The translations under genes and the position numbers were made by a program. A stretch of DNA of 64,000 nucleotides from UBA1127 sp965116355 (GTDB taxonomy: Bacteria; Chloroflexota; Dehalococcoidia; Lucifugimonadales; UBA1127): NCBI GenBank assembly GCA_965116355.1, contig OZ220679.1, forward strand, positions 1,798,001 through 1,862,000, in the 5' to 3' direction. The notes beneath the pieces were generated by a model. That model ran no database searches, was not told the DNA's origin, and was given only the letters and a program-made list of their open reading frames with translations. Positions 1 to 8,815 of the stretch are shown here, one piece after another. Numbering within the stretch: position 1 is the stretch's first letter; every line of letters starts with the position of its first letter.

Positions 1-1542
1 ATCGGGGCCATCGCGCCCACGCTGATCTCCAACAACGCGGGCCGCGGCCTTGGCGTGCAGCAGCACATTCAGCTCAAGCCGATGTACGAGTACATGATCG
101 GCACGGACCCGGTATCGGGCGAGCTCGTTCCGCAGCTTGCCGAGTCGTGGAGCATCGAGCCCAACGGGCAGGACTTCCGCGTCAAGCTGCGGGAGGGCAT
201 CCCGTTCCACAACGACATGGGGACGGTCACCTACCGTGACGTTGAATTCACGGTGAATGAGTTCGGCGCGGAGGATGCCACACACCCTCATGCACGCAAC
301 TACCGCACGGTGGAGATAGAGCCGGTCTCTGACCTGGAGTTCATCTGGAAGCTGCCCCGGCCGCTGGCGGAGCAGGAGCGGCGCATGTCCGAGCACATCG
401 GCGGCATGGAGATCATGAGCCTGGCCGACTATGAAGCGCTCGGTGAGGAGTTTGTCGAGTCGCGGCCATTGGCCGGTACGAACGGCTACCAGTTTGAGAG
501 CCGGGAGCAGGAGAGCTACATCCGCTTCGACCGCATCCCCAGCGAGCACTGGCGCCACACCCCGGACTTCGCCGGCCTTGAGTACCGGTGGATGAACGAG
601 GAGTCAACGCGGCTCGCCGCAATTCTCGCGGACGAGATCCACATCACGCAGCTCGGCGCGGACTCGACGGAGCTGGCGCAGAGCGACGGCTTCCTCGTAC
701 AACAGGGCGGGCTGCCGGGCCAGCGCATCTTCGGCGCATTCAAGGGCGGCTACCTTGACACGACGTACCCGAACTATGAAGCGCAGGGCACGCCCTGCGG
801 GTACGCCCACTGCGACTCCCCCTGGATCGACGACAATGTGCGCAAGGCCATGAACAAGGCCGTCGACAAGGACGCCCTGAACGACGCCTTCTTCCGCGGC
901 GCCGGCACCAACATGATCATGTCGGGCATCCCGGAGGACAGCCCTGCCTTCAACCCGGACTGGCGGGCCGCCTACCCGGCGGAGTACGGCTACGACCCGG
1001 CCGCCGCGCGCAGCCTGCTCTCGGAGGCCGGCTACGGGCCCAACAACCCGCTTGAAATCAACGTGCAGGTGATCCCAGTGGCAGGGTACCCGCAGGCGCC
1101 CGACGTCATGGAGGCGATGGCCGGCTTCTGGAATGACGTCGGCATCTCCACCACCATCGATCAGACCCCTGCTTCCACGCTGCGCGCAACACAGCGGGCG
1201 CTGGAGTTCAAGAACTACATAGGGCTTTTCAGCGGCGCCCCCATCAACATTCAGAGCTTCCGCGTGCACAACAGCAACATCACGCCGCGGGGCGGCGGCT
1301 TCGAGTACAAAGAGATCTCGGACCTCATCCACCAGGTGCAGGCGACGATGGGTGAGGACGCCCAGAACGTCATCCTGCGGCAGATCGGCGACATCGCATT
1401 CCCCAAGCACATCGCCGTCAAACTCTTCTACATCCCGCCGCAGCTCGTCCTGAACCCGGACGTCGTAGAGAGCTGGAACTGGCCGGGCAACATCGCCGGC
1501 CTGTGGAGCCACTTTGACCAGATTCGCGCGGTGAAGAAGTAG
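1..1542 (+). CDS. ABC transporter family-5 substrate-binding protein, 5' end outside window
   Basis: This is the C-terminal part of an extracellular solute-binding protein of the peptide/nickel class (SBP_bac_5). The frame is open from base 1 (I-G-A-I-A-P...) to the TAG at 1540-1542, so the signal peptide and true start lie upstream of the window. It is a close paralogue of the next gene: both share MYEYMIGT, the WSxEPNGQDFR block, RWMNEESTRLAA, VRKAMNKA and the ending GLWSHFDxIRA. These proteins capture oligopeptides or other organic solutes outside the membrane and hand them to an ABC permease. No permease or ATPase gene is visible here, so the partner is upstream or elsewhere. The substrate cannot be read from the sequence. 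Confidence 0.88.
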   Translation: MGAIAPTLISNNAGRGLGVQQHIQLKPMYEYMIGTDPVSGELVPQLAESWSIEPNGQDFRVKLREGIPFHNDMGTVTYRDVEFTVNEFGAEDATHPHARNYRTVEIEPVSDLEFIWKLPRPLAEQERRMSEHIGGMEIMSLADYEALGEEFVESRPLAGTNGYQFESREQESYIRFDRIPSEHWRHTPDFAGLEYRWMNEESTRLAAILADEIHITQLGADSTELAQSDGFLVQQGGLPGQRIFGAFKGGYLDTTYPNYEAQGTPCGYAHCDSPWIDDNVRKAMNKAVDKDALNDAFFRGAGTNMIMSGIPEDSPAFNPDWRAAYPAEYGYDPAAARSLLSEAGYGPNNPLEINVQVIPVAGYPQAPDVMEAMAGFWNDVGISTTIDQTPASTLRATQRALEFKNYIGLFSGAPINIQSFRVHNSNITPRGGGFEYKEISDLIHQVQATMGEDAQNVILRQIGDIAFPKHIAVKLFYIPPQLVLNPDVVESWNWPGNIAGLWSHFDQIRAVKK

Positions 1543-1567
1543 CAGACACTTTGGCTGCTCTTTGGGG

Positions 1568-1573
1568 TATACT
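1568..1573 (+). promoter_or_regulatory. possible -10 box (TATACT) before the second solute-binding protein
   Basis: TATACT matches five of six positions of the sigma-70 -10 consensus in the 67-base gap between the two binding-protein genes. No convincing -35 lies at the usual distance, so support is weak. Confidence 0.25.
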
Positions 1574-1627
1574 CGGCGCTCATAGGGGGAGAATGTCTGA
1601 CCGCACGCAATGCGGAAGGAGGAAGCA

Positions 1628-3424
1628 TTGGAACCTCGCAGTTCGGCGCCTTACTTGACTCGGGTCCTTGCTGTGCTTGCCGCCATGGCGTTGGTGTTGG
1701 CCATGGTCGCGGCGTGCGGCGGTGACGACGAGGAGACCACCACGACGACGTCTACTACGACGACCACCACCGATACGGCCGCTGATACCTCGGCCGCGGC
1801 GGCGCCGACTGCGGAACCGGCGTCGACCGACGCCATGCCCGCCGGCGACGCCATGATGGGCCCCAAGGTCGACCGGGTTGTGGTGGGGGCGCAGCAACCC
1901 TCCCTCCTCTCCAACAACGTCGGCGCGGGTCTCTCCCCCCAGTCACAGATCCAGCTTGTCGCAATGTATGAATACATGATCGGCACAGAGGCCCAGACGG
2001 GCGCCCTCATTCCGCAGCTCGCAACGGAGTGGTCCGTCGAGCCCAACGGGCAGGACTTCCGCATCAAACTGCGTGAGGGAGTCCGCTTCCACGGCGACAA
2101 CGGCACGCTCACCTACCGCGACATCGAGCGCACGCTGGCGGAGCTTTCTTCGGAGGAATCGGAGCACACCCACGCCCGCGACTACCGCAAGGCGACCATC
2201 GAGCCGGTGAGCGACCTGGAGTTCATCTGGAAGCTCACCACGCCGGTCGCCGAGCAGGTCCGCAGGTTCTCGGAGCAGGTGGGCGGTCTCGAGATCATGA
2301 GCGCGACCGACTTCGAGAAGACCGGGCCTCCGGACTTCGACACTGGTCCAACGGCGGGCACCGCCGGGTACCAGTTCGAGAGCCGCACCCAGAATGTCGG
2401 CATCGTCTTCAAGGCGGTCGACTACGACCACTGGCGGCACAACCCGGACTTCCCGGAGCTGGAGCTTCGGTGGATGAACGAGGAGTCCACCCGGCTTGCA
2501 GCGCTGCTTTCGGACGAGATCCACATCACCCAGCTCGGCGCCGACAGCACGGAACAGGCTTCGGCGGATGGCATGAAGGTGGAGACCGGCACACTGCCCG
2601 GCGCCCGCATCTTCGGCGGCTTCCAGGGCGGTTACCTTGACATCGGCGATCGGAACTATGAGGAGAAGGGCACGGCATGCCAGTACGTGCACTGCGATTC
2701 GCCGTTCCTGGACCCCCGCGTCCGCAAGGCCATGAACAAGGCCATTGACAAGGCCGCTTTGAACGCCGCCTTCTTCCGCAACGCGGCCCAGAACATGATC
2801 ATCCAGGCTATCCCGGAGAACAGCCCGGCCTTCAACCCGGCGTGGCGCAACGCTTATGACGCGGAATATGGGTACGACCCGGCGGCCGCTCACGCCCTGC
2901 TGGACATGGCCGGCTATGACGAGAACAACCCCTTGGAGATCAACGTCGACGCGGGCCGCGTTGCCGCCTACCCGCAGGCGCAGGACGTGAAGGAAGCCAT
3001 GGCGGGGATGTGGAACGACGTCGGCATCAAGACGGAGCTGCAGGTGGTGGACCCCGCCGTCCAGCGGCCGCGATCGCGCGCGCTGGAGCTGAAGAACTGG
3101 ACGGGCCTGACGGCCACCGCCTCCTTCGACGTGCAGAGCTTCCGGGTCCACCACGCCGCCCGCACGCCCAGGGGCGGCGGCTTCGAGCCCCTGGAGATCC
3201 ACGAGCTGATCAACACGCTGCAGGTCACCATGGACACCAACAAGCAGGACGAGCTCCTGCGGGAGATTGGCGACATCGCCCACCCGTTGCACATCGCCAT
3301 CAACCTGTTCTGGGTGCCGCCGCAGATCGTGCTGAACCCGGAGTTCGTCGATAGCTGGGCGTGGCCGGGCAACGTCTCCGGCCTCTGGAGCCACTTCGAT
3401 TTGATCAGGGCAAACAAGGGCTAG
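1628..3424 (+). CDS. ABC transporter family-5 substrate-binding lipoprotein
   Basis: This is a full-length solute-binding protein of about 598 aa. I chose the TTG at 1628 because AAGGAGG at 1616-1622 sits 5 bases before it; an in-frame ATG at 1610 lacks such a site. The N-terminus is a lipoprotein signal, with a hydrophobic stretch at about residues 13-29 and V-A-A-C, lipidated Cys30. A Thr/Ala-rich linker follows (about residues 36-65), typical of surface-tethered binding proteins of monoderm bacteria. The SBP_bac_5 body follows, with MYEYMIGT, WSVEPNGQDFR and RWMNEESTR. It is a tandem paralogue of the preceding gene and lies just before a Rieske oxygenase. A plausible but unproven reading is uptake of a compound that the oxygenase then attacks. 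Confidence 0.9.
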   Translation: MEPRSSAPYLTRVLAVLAAMALVLAMVAACGGDDEETTTTTSTTTTTTDTAADTSAAAAPTAEPASTDAMPAGDAMMGPKVDRVVVGAQQPSLLSNNVGAGLSPQSQIQLVAMYEYMIGTEAQTGALIPQLATEWSVEPNGQDFRIKLREGVRFHGDNGTLTYRDIERTLAELSSEESEHTHARDYRKATIEPVSDLEFIWKLTTPVAEQVRRFSEQVGGLEIMSATDFEKTGPPDFDTGPTAGTAGYQFESRTQNVGIVFKAVDYDHWRHNPDFPELELRWMNEESTRLAALLSDEIHITQLGADSTEQASADGMKVETGTLPGARIFGGFQGGYLDIGDRNYEEKGTACQYVHCDSPFLDPRVRKAMNKAIDKAALNAAFFRNAAQNMIIQAIPENSPAFNPAWRNAYDAEYGYDPAAAHALLDMAGYDENNPLEINVDAGRVAAYPQAQDVKEAMAGMWNDVGIKTELQVVDPAVQRPRSRALELKNWTGLTATASFDVQSFRVHHAARTPRGGGFEPLEIHELINTLQVTMDTNKQDELLREIGDIAHPLHIAINLFWVPPQIVLNPEFVDSWAWPGNVSGLWSHFDLIRANKG

Positions 3425-3484
3425 GACTTCGCAAGGGAAGTGTGGGGGCGGTGAGCGTGCCGCCTCCACGGGAGGAGTGAACAT

Positions 3485-4777
3485 ATGCTGACCCAACACG
3501 ACAACGACCTCATCTGCCGAACAGGCCCCGGCACGCCGATGGGCGAGTACCTGCGGCGCTTCTGGATCCCTGCCCTTCTCTCCCGCGAGATCCCGGAACC
3601 CGATTGCCCGCCCGTGCGCGTGAAGATCATGTCGGAGGAGCTGGTCGCCTTCCGCGACACCAACGGCGACGTGGGCCTCGTCGACAACTACTGCCCGCAC
3701 CGCAGGGCGAGCCTCTTCTTCGGCCGGAACGAGGAGAGCGGCATCCGCTGTGTCTACCACGGCTGGAAGTTCGACGTGAACGGCGACTGCGTCGACATGC
3801 CCTCGGAGCCCGCGGAAAGCAACTTCAAGGACAAGGTCAAGATCAAGGCCTACCCCGCCGCCGACTGGGGCGGCTACATCTGGGTCTACATGGGCCCGGC
3901 GGAGCTCAAGCCCGGCCTGCCGGAGGTGGGCTGGGCCATGGTGCCGGAGGACCACCGCGTCGTGTCCCGGCGGCTGCAGGAGAACAACTACGTGCAGGGC
4001 ATCGAGGGCGGCATCGACTCCAGCCACGTGTCCTTCCTCCACTCCGGCCTGACGCCGTACCAGCGCGACAATCCCGACGCGCCCCGGCGCCGCAACAGCG
4101 GTGTGCAGCCGACCGCCATGATCGGCGACACCTCGCCGCGCTTCATCGTGAAGGACACGGAGTACGGCTTCGTCTACGGCGCGCAGCGCAACTCCGGCGA
4201 CAGCGAGTACTACTGGCGCATCACGCCCTTCATGATGCCCTTCTTCACCATCATCCCGGGCGGCCTCGGCAACGCCGACGAGCTGACCTACAGCGGCCAC
4301 GGCTGGGTGCCCATGGACGACGACAACTGCTGGATGTTCACGTACAGCTGGAACGCCAGCCGCCCGCTGCGCCCCGGCGAGAACCACCCGGCAAGCGATC
4401 TGGAGCTGGACCCGCGCACCTTGCGGGCCACGGTCAACAGGGACAACGACTACGGCATCGACCGCGAGATGCAGAAGTACTTCAACTTCACGGGCATCGA
4501 GAACGGCTCGGTGCAGGACGCCGGCATCCAGGAGAGCATGGGCGCCATCTGCGACCGCACCAAGGAGCACCTTGGCACCTCCGACTCGGCGATCATCAAC
4601 CTGCGCCGGGTCTACCTGCGGGGCGCGCGGGAGATCATGGAGGGCTCGGAGCCCTACGTGCCGCGCGACGGCAGGCTCTACCACCTGCGCTCCATCTCGC
4701 TGATCCAGGACCGCGAGATCACGTTTGACGAGACGCTGCCCAAGGTGAAGAACCCCGATTACCCGGCGCTTGTGTAG
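3485..4777 (+). CDS. Rieske non-heme iron oxygenase, large subunit
   Basis: This 430-aa protein is an oxygenase alpha subunit of the phthalate dioxygenase/vanillate O-demethylase type, which uses O2 and electrons from a separate reductase to hydroxylate or demethylate aromatic compounds. The N-terminal Rieske domain has C70-x-H72 and C89-x2-H92 as [2Fe-2S] ligands. The catalytic domain has the mononuclear iron motif D178-x2-H181-x4-H186. The start is supported by GGAGGAG at 3471-3477. Residues 70-124 are nearly identical to the oxygenase at 41663-42997, while the catalytic halves diverge, so the two probably take different substrates. No reductase or ferredoxin gene lies nearby. The substrate is unknown. 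Confidence 0.9.
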   Translation: MLTQHDNDLICRTGPGTPMGEYLRRFWIPALLSREIPEPDCPPVRVKIMSEELVAFRDTNGDVGLVDNYCPHRRASLFFGRNEESGIRCVYHGWKFDVNGDCVDMPSEPAESNFKDKVKIKAYPAADWGGYIWVYMGPAELKPGLPEVGWAMVPEDHRVVSRRLQENNYVQGIEGGIDSSHVSFLHSGLTPYQRDNPDAPRRRNSGVQPTAMIGDTSPRFIVKDTEYGFVYGAQRNSGDSEYYWRITPFMMPFFTIIPGGLGNADELTYSGHGWVPMDDDNCWMFTYSWNASRPLRPGENHPASDLELDPRTLRATVNRDNDYGIDREMQKYFNFTGIENGSVQDAGIQESMGAICDRTKEHLGTSDSAIINLRRVYLRGAREIMEGSEPYVPRDGRLYHLRSISLIQDREITFDETLPKVKNPDYPALV

Positions 4778-4818
4778 CCCAGTGCGGTAACGGGCCGCTT
4801 CTCCAACGGCAGGGAAGC

Positions 4819-4862
4819 GCGGGCCGCTCGCCCCCAGGAAAACCGGAGGGCGGGCGGCCCGC
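4819..4862 (+). terminator. strong hairpin after the Rieske gene
   Basis: GCGGGCCGCTCGCCC at 4819-4833 pairs with GGGCGGGCGGCCCGC at 4848-4862 over 15 bp with one G-T pair. There is no real T tract (TTGCATAT follows), so it may be a weak terminator or an mRNA-stabilising structure. Confidence 0.4.
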
Positions 4863-4893
4863 TTGCATATCTCGGGCACGGAGGTAATGCGCT

Positions 4894-5316
4894 ATGCGCG
4901 TCGTCGTTCTGGTCAAGGCAACGGTGGACAGCGAGGCGGGCTTCATGCCCCCCACCGAGCTCATCGCGGCCATGGGCGCCTACAACGAGGAGCTGGTCAA
5001 CGCGGGCATCATGCTCGAAGGCGACGGCTTCAAACCGACGTCGCAGGGCGTTCGCATCGCCTTCGACGGCGCCAGCCGCACCGTCGTCCACGGCCCCTTC
5101 GCGAACCCCAACGAGCTCGTGGCCGGCTACTGGATCTGGCAGGTCAAGGACATGGACGAGGCCATCGACTGGGCGAAGCGCGCCCCCAACCCCATGCCCG
5201 GCCCCAGCGACCTCGAGATCCGTCCCTTGTATGAGCCGGAGGACTTCGGCGCGGCGTTCACGGAGGAGCTCCGAGAGCAAGATTCCCAGCTTCGCGACCG
5301 GCTGGAGGGGCGATAG
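4894..5316 (+). CDS. YciI-like (YCII domain) protein
   Basis: This 140-aa protein has the layout of YCII/DGPF-domain proteins. It opens with a beta strand (MRVVVLVKA), continues with an amphipathic helix (Y-N-E-E-L-V-N-A-G) and G-D-G-F-K-P, and has the diagnostic V-H-G-P-F-A block near residue 70, then a W-I-W-Q-V strand and D-E-A-I-D-W-A helix. The family forms ferredoxin-like dimers, and its members have been tied to small-molecule catabolism and to sigma-factor gene neighbourhoods. No specific reaction can be assigned. GGAGGT at 4880-4885 precedes the ATG by 8 bases. It lies between the Rieske oxygenase and an MFS exporter, all on the plus strand, and may be co-transcribed with them. Confidence 0.75.
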   Translation: MRVVVLVKATVDSEAGFMPPTELIAAMGAYNEELVNAGIMLEGDGFKPTSQGVRIAFDGASRTVVHGPFANPNELVAGYWIWQVKDMDEAIDWAKRAPNPMPGPSDLEIRPLYEPEDFGAAFTEELREQDSQLRDRLEGR

Positions 5317-5409
5317 CCAGCCTCCCCCTATACGGTGGACGGGTGCGGCCAAACAGGATAGGATTCCCGCTACCCAGGGGAGGCCCCGCGGAGCGACGAC
5401 ACCCGCACA

Positions 5410-6687
5410 ATGAACGTCAACGCCATCGCCGAGAGACTGGCGGTCATCCACGCCTTCCAGCACCGGGACTTTCGCCTGTACTGGACCGGCAACTTCATGT
5501 CGGTCATAGGCCAGCAGATCTCCATCACCGTGCAGGCGTGGCTCATCTTCGAGCTGACGGGCTCCGCGCTGCAGCTCGGGCTGCTGGGGCTCGCGAGGGC
5601 CGCCCCTGCGACGGTCCTCGGCCTCCTTGGCGGCATCGCTGCGGACAAGTTCAGCCAGCGGAAGCTGCTGACCATCACCATTGCCATTGTCGGGGTCATC
5701 TGGACCATCTTCGCCACCCTCACCTACTCCGGGAACATCGAAGTGTGGCAGGTGCTCGCGCTGGTGTTCGCCGTGGGCGCGGTGCAGTCGTTCCAGCAGG
5801 CGTCGCGGCAGGCGATCTTCCCCAGCCTCATCGACCACCGGCACATGTCGAGCGCCGTCGGGCTGAACTCGGCCATTCACCCCGGCGCGCGCATCTTCGC
5901 GCCCGTCCTCGCGGGCTACCTCATCGACTACCTTGGCGTCCCGATGCAGGGGGCGGGCGTCGCGCTCTACATCGTCGCGATGGGCAGCTTTATCTACTGC
6001 TTCATGGTCTTCCTGACGCGCCCGCGGGACATCAAGCGGGCGCAGGGGGCCAACGGCCTGCAGGACCTGAAGGACGGGCTGACGTTCGTCCGGAACCACC
6101 GCATCTTCCTTCTCATCATCGGCACCAGCATGACCAACGCCTTCTTCGCAGGCTCCCACGTCATCCTCGCGCCCGTCTTCGCCGACAAGCTCTTTGGCGA
6201 GGCGTCCGGGTCGGCCATCGGCTACATCTACGCTGCGGGCGGCGTCGGCGGGATGGCGGGCGCGCTGCTGGGCGGCTCGCTGGGCGGCATCCGCAACAAG
6301 GGCGGGGTGCTGGCCGGGAGCGCGCTGTCGTTCGGCGGCGCGGTAATCGTTTTCGCGCTTTCGCCGTGGTACGCGCTGCTGCTGGCGATGGAGTTCCTCT
6401 CGGCCGCCGGAAACGAGCTCTTCGTCGTCATCGGCCAGAGCATTCTGCATCTGGAGGTGCCCAATGAGTACCGGGGCCGTGTCATGGGCATCTGGGGCAT
6501 GACGTATACGCTGGCGCAACCGATGGGTTCGATGCAGGTGGGCTTCCTGGCGAACGCCATCACGGCGCCGCTGGCCGTCGCCATCAGCGGCGGCATCGCC
6601 TGCGCCATCGCCTTCGCGGGGGTCACGCGCGACCCGCAGGTGCGGGCCATTGGGCGTGAACGGGGCGTGGCGGCGAGGCGGATGTGA
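5410..6687 (+). CDS. MFS transporter (MFS_3/EntS-like)
   Basis: This 425-aa protein has about 12 hydrophobic segments. Its N-terminus, F-Q-H-R-D-F-R-L-Y-W-T-G-N-F, is typical of the EntS/multidrug-exporter branch (MFS_3), followed by G-L-A-R-A-A-P-A-T-V-L-G-L-L-G-G and a cytoplasmic D-K-F-S-Q-R-K loop equivalent to motif A. The C-terminal half has the conserved E-Y-R-G-R-V-M-G-I-W loop. It should use a proton gradient to export a small organic molecule across the inner membrane; the substrate is unknown. No clear ribosome-binding site precedes the ATG. A second MFS_3 protein is at 15586-16854. Confidence 0.85.
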   Translation: MNVNAIAERLAVIHAFQHRDFRLYWTGNFMSVIGQQISITVQAWLIFELTGSALQLGLLGLARAAPATVLGLLGGIAADKFSQRKLLTITIAIVGVIWTIFATLTYSGNIEVWQVLALVFAVGAVQSFQQASRQAIFPSLIDHRHMSSAVGLNSAIHPGARIFAPVLAGYLIDYLGVPMQGAGVALYIVAMGSFIYCFMVFLTRPRDIKRAQGANGLQDLKDGLTFVRNHRIFLLIIGTSMTNAFFAGSHVILAPVFADKLFGEASGSAIGYIYAAGGVGGMAGALLGGSLGGIRNKGGVLAGSALSFGGAVIVFALSPWYALLLAMEFLSAAGNELFVVIGQSILHLEVPNEYRGRVMGIWGMTYTLAQPMGSMQVGFLANAITAPLAVAISGGIACAIAFAGVTRDPQVRAIGRERGVAARRM

Positions 6688-6744
6688 ACCGGAGCAGCGA
6701 AACTCCCCACTGTCGCACGGATAGGAGTTATCCCCAGTCAGGAC

Positions 6745-6773
6745 TTGACCCCCTACGCGCCTTTGGGTAGCAT
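6745..6773 (+). promoter_or_regulatory. sigma-70-like promoter
   Basis: TTGACC (6745-6750) and TAGCAT (6768-6773) are separated by exactly 17 bases, 70 bases before the start codon at 6844. They match five and four of six consensus positions. Confidence 0.45.
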
Positions 6774-6843
6774 CGCCGCACTGAGGAAGCATTCAGCCGG
6801 GCTACCTGTGCGAGCTTCCCGGCTGTGCGAAAGGAGTGACATC

Positions 6844-7635
6844 ATGGCAACGCAGGAACGATTGGCGGCAGCGGCGGCGTACACGAAGGCGCTGGCCACC
6901 GGCGACCGGGGCGCGGCGTCGGAAGCGGCCCCGCACCTCGCCCAGGACATCGTCGTGCAGGTGGGCAACCGCACCTTCGACGGCTACGACGAGGCGCTGG
7001 AGCACATTACGGGCATCTGGCCCCTGACGCCCGTGTACCGCAAGGGCAACTGGCCCGACCCGGTCGAGGAGAACGGCAGCGTGGTGGTGCGCGGCACGAT
7101 GCAGCCCGTCGGCGCGGGCCCCTCGAAGGTGAACCTCACCTTCGCCTTCAACGACGCGGACAAGATCAGCCGCGTCGACCAGGAGAACGTCATCGGCACG
7201 GACCTGTTCGAGGTGAACGAGCTCCCAGACTTCGTGTGCGAGGCCGTCAACAACGCCCTCTTCAACGACACGCCGCTCTCCGTGAGCTACGTGGACGCCG
7301 AGGGCAAGCCGAAGCTCTCACTGCGCGGCAGCGTCCGGGCGTACGGCGGGCAGGCGCTGAGCATCTGGGCCCGGAAGGAGTCCGGCCTGGCCGATGCCGT
7401 CAAGACCAACCCCAACATGTCGCTGCTCTACCGCGACAACCCGACTCGCTCGACGCTGATCTTCACCGGCAAGGCGCGCATCGAGGAGGACGACGCGGAG
7501 CGCAAGCGCATCTTCGATGAGACGCCCGAGGTGGAGCGGAACCACGAGTCCTGGACCACCGGCGCGGCGGTCATCATCGAGCTGGACACCGCGGACGGCG
7601 CGACGCCCAGCGGTCGCGTGCGCTTCCGCCGGTAA
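6844..7635 (+). CDS. NTF2/SnoaL-like plus pyridoxamine-phosphate-oxidase-like fusion protein
   Basis: This 263-aa protein appears to have two domains. Residues 1 to about 115 look like an NTF2/SnoaL-type alpha+beta cone (helix Y-T-K-A-L-A-T-G-D, then F-D-G-Y-D-E-A-L-E-H-I). Residues from about 125 resemble the split-barrel PNPOx/F420-binding fold (P-L-S-V-S-Y-V-D-A-E-G-K-P-K-L-S-L-R-G-S, then S-G-L-A-D-A-V). The fold suggests a flavin- or F420-dependent redox enzyme or a binding protein, but no reaction can be assigned. The ATG at 6844 is preferred over upstream in-frame starts because AAAGGAG ends 8 bases before it. A promoter and a downstream terminator suggest it is transcribed alone. Confidence 0.65.
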   Translation: MATQERLAAAAAYTKALATGDRGAASEAAPHLAQDIVVQVGNRTFDGYDEALEHITGIWPLTPVYRKGNWPDPVEENGSVVVRGTMQPVGAGPSKVNLTFAFNDADKISRVDQENVIGTDLFEVNELPDFVCEAVNNALFNDTPLSVSYVDAEGKPKLSLRGSVRAYGGQALSIWARKESGLADAVKTNPNMSLLYRDNPTRSTLIFTGKARIEEDDAERKRIFDETPEVERNHESWTTGAAVIIELDTADGATPSGRVRFRR

Positions 7636-7655
7636 GCAACCCTCGAAACCCGCAA

Positions 7656-7698
7656 GGCCGCCCTGCCCGGCATTCAGCCGCAGGGCGGCCCTGCTTTT
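7656..7698 (+). terminator. intrinsic terminator
   Basis: GGCCGCCCTG (7656-7665) pairs perfectly with CAGGGCGGCC (7681-7690) and is followed by CTGCTTTT. It lies between the fusion protein and the next dehydrogenase. Confidence 0.7.
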
Positions 7699-7747
7699 GC
7701 GGGGGGCCCTGCTTTTGGCGCCCACACGACGAACACAGGAGGACGTG

Positions 7748-8815
7748 ATGAAGACGCCCGCCGCCATCTACCTCGAAGCCGGAAAGCCCATGGTCATTGA
7801 CGACATCGACCTGCCGGATCCGGGGCCCACACACGTCGTCGTCAGGCAGTACGCGACGGGGGTGTGCCACTCGCAGCTGCACGAGCTTGACCGGCCGAAC
7901 GCCAACGTGCCGCTCGTGCTGGGGCACGAGTCGACGGGCGTGGTCACCGCCGTGGGCGGCGGCGTGACGCACGTCCGTGAGGGCGACAACGTCATGGTGA
8001 CGTGGGTGCCGCGAGGCGCGTCGTCAACCATTCCCGCGCCGACGCCGGCCGTCGTGACGTACAGGGGCGCGACGCTCAACTACGGCGCGCCGGCCGCCAC
8101 GGGCACGTTCACGTGGGCCGAGACGGTTGTGGTAGATGAGCAGATGGTGGTGCCGCTCGAGCCGGGCGTGCCGACGGACGTGACGTCGGTCATCGGCTGC
8201 GCGGTGATGACGGGCTGCGGCGCGGCCATCAACGCGGCGATGGTCCGGCCGAACACCTCGTGCGCAATCATCGGCGCGGGCGGCGTCGGCCTGAGCATCA
8301 TCCAGGCGTGCGCCAACGTGGGCGCGTACCCCGTCATCGCCGTGGACCTGACCGCGGAGAAGCTGGAGTTTGCGCGGCAGTTCGGCGCGACGCACGGCGT
8401 CCTCGCGTCGGAGACCGACGCTGTGGCGGAGGTGGCGGCCATGACCGGCGGAGGCGTCGAGTTCGCCTTCGACGCCATCGGCATCGGCAAGACGATCGAG
8501 CAGGCGCTGCTGATGACGCGGCCTCGGCGGCTGGGGGAGCGCGAGGGCGGGACGGCGGTGCTCGTCGGGGTGCCGCACGGCGAGGCGCCGCAGATCGCGC
8601 CGTTCAACCTGTTCCGGGGCAACGTCTACCGGGGCGCGCCGGGCGGGTGCAGCGTGCCGGACCGGGACTTCCCGATGCTGGTGCGGTGGTTCCAGGAGGG
8701 TAAGCTGCCGCTGGACCTGATGGTCACGCAGCGCTACCGGCTGGAGCATATCAACGAGGCGTGCGAGGCGCTCCGCAACGGGCAGATCGCGGGCCGGGCG
8801 ATTGTGGAGTTTTAG
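7748..8815 (+). CDS. Zn-dependent alcohol dehydrogenase-like protein lacking the structural zinc lobe
   Basis: This 355-aa medium-chain dehydrogenase should interconvert alcohols and aldehydes with NAD(P). The catalytic zinc site is present (C40-H41 and G-H60-E61), and the nucleotide site is I-I-G-A-G-G-V-G-L near residue 177. The usual C-x2-C-x2-C-x7-C structural-zinc lobe after the G-D-x-V motif is absent, replaced by W-V-P-R-G-A-S-S-T and a Pro/Ala stretch. The ATG at 7748 is supported by CAGGAGG 6 bases upstream. It converges on the minus-strand homocysteine methyltransferase and overlaps its stop region by 4 bases. The substrate is unknown. Confidence 0.85.
   Translation: MKTPAAIYLEAGKPMVIDDIDLPDPGPTHVVVRQYATGVCHSQLHELDRPNANVPLVLGHESTGVVTAVGGGVTHVREGDNVMVTWVPRGASSTIPAPTPAVVTYRGATLNYGAPAATGTFTWAETVVVDEQMVVPLEPGVPTDVTSVIGCAVMTGCGAAINAAMVRPNTSCAIIGAGGVGLSIIQACANVGAYPVIAVDLTAEKLEFARQFGATHGVLASETDAVAEVAAMTGGGVEFAFDAIGIGKTIEQALLMTRPRRLGEREGGTAVLVGVPHGEAPQIAPFNLFRGNVYRGAPGGCSVPDRDFPMLVRWFQEGKLPLDLMVTQRYRLEHINEACEALRNGQIAGRAIVEF

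Noticed and set aside
1943..4879. Very long open frame on the minus strand opposite the solute-binding protein and Rieske genes
   Set aside because: It is antisense to two well-supported genes, has Val/Arg/Leu-biased composition typical of shadow frames in GC-rich DNA, and shows no domain motif.
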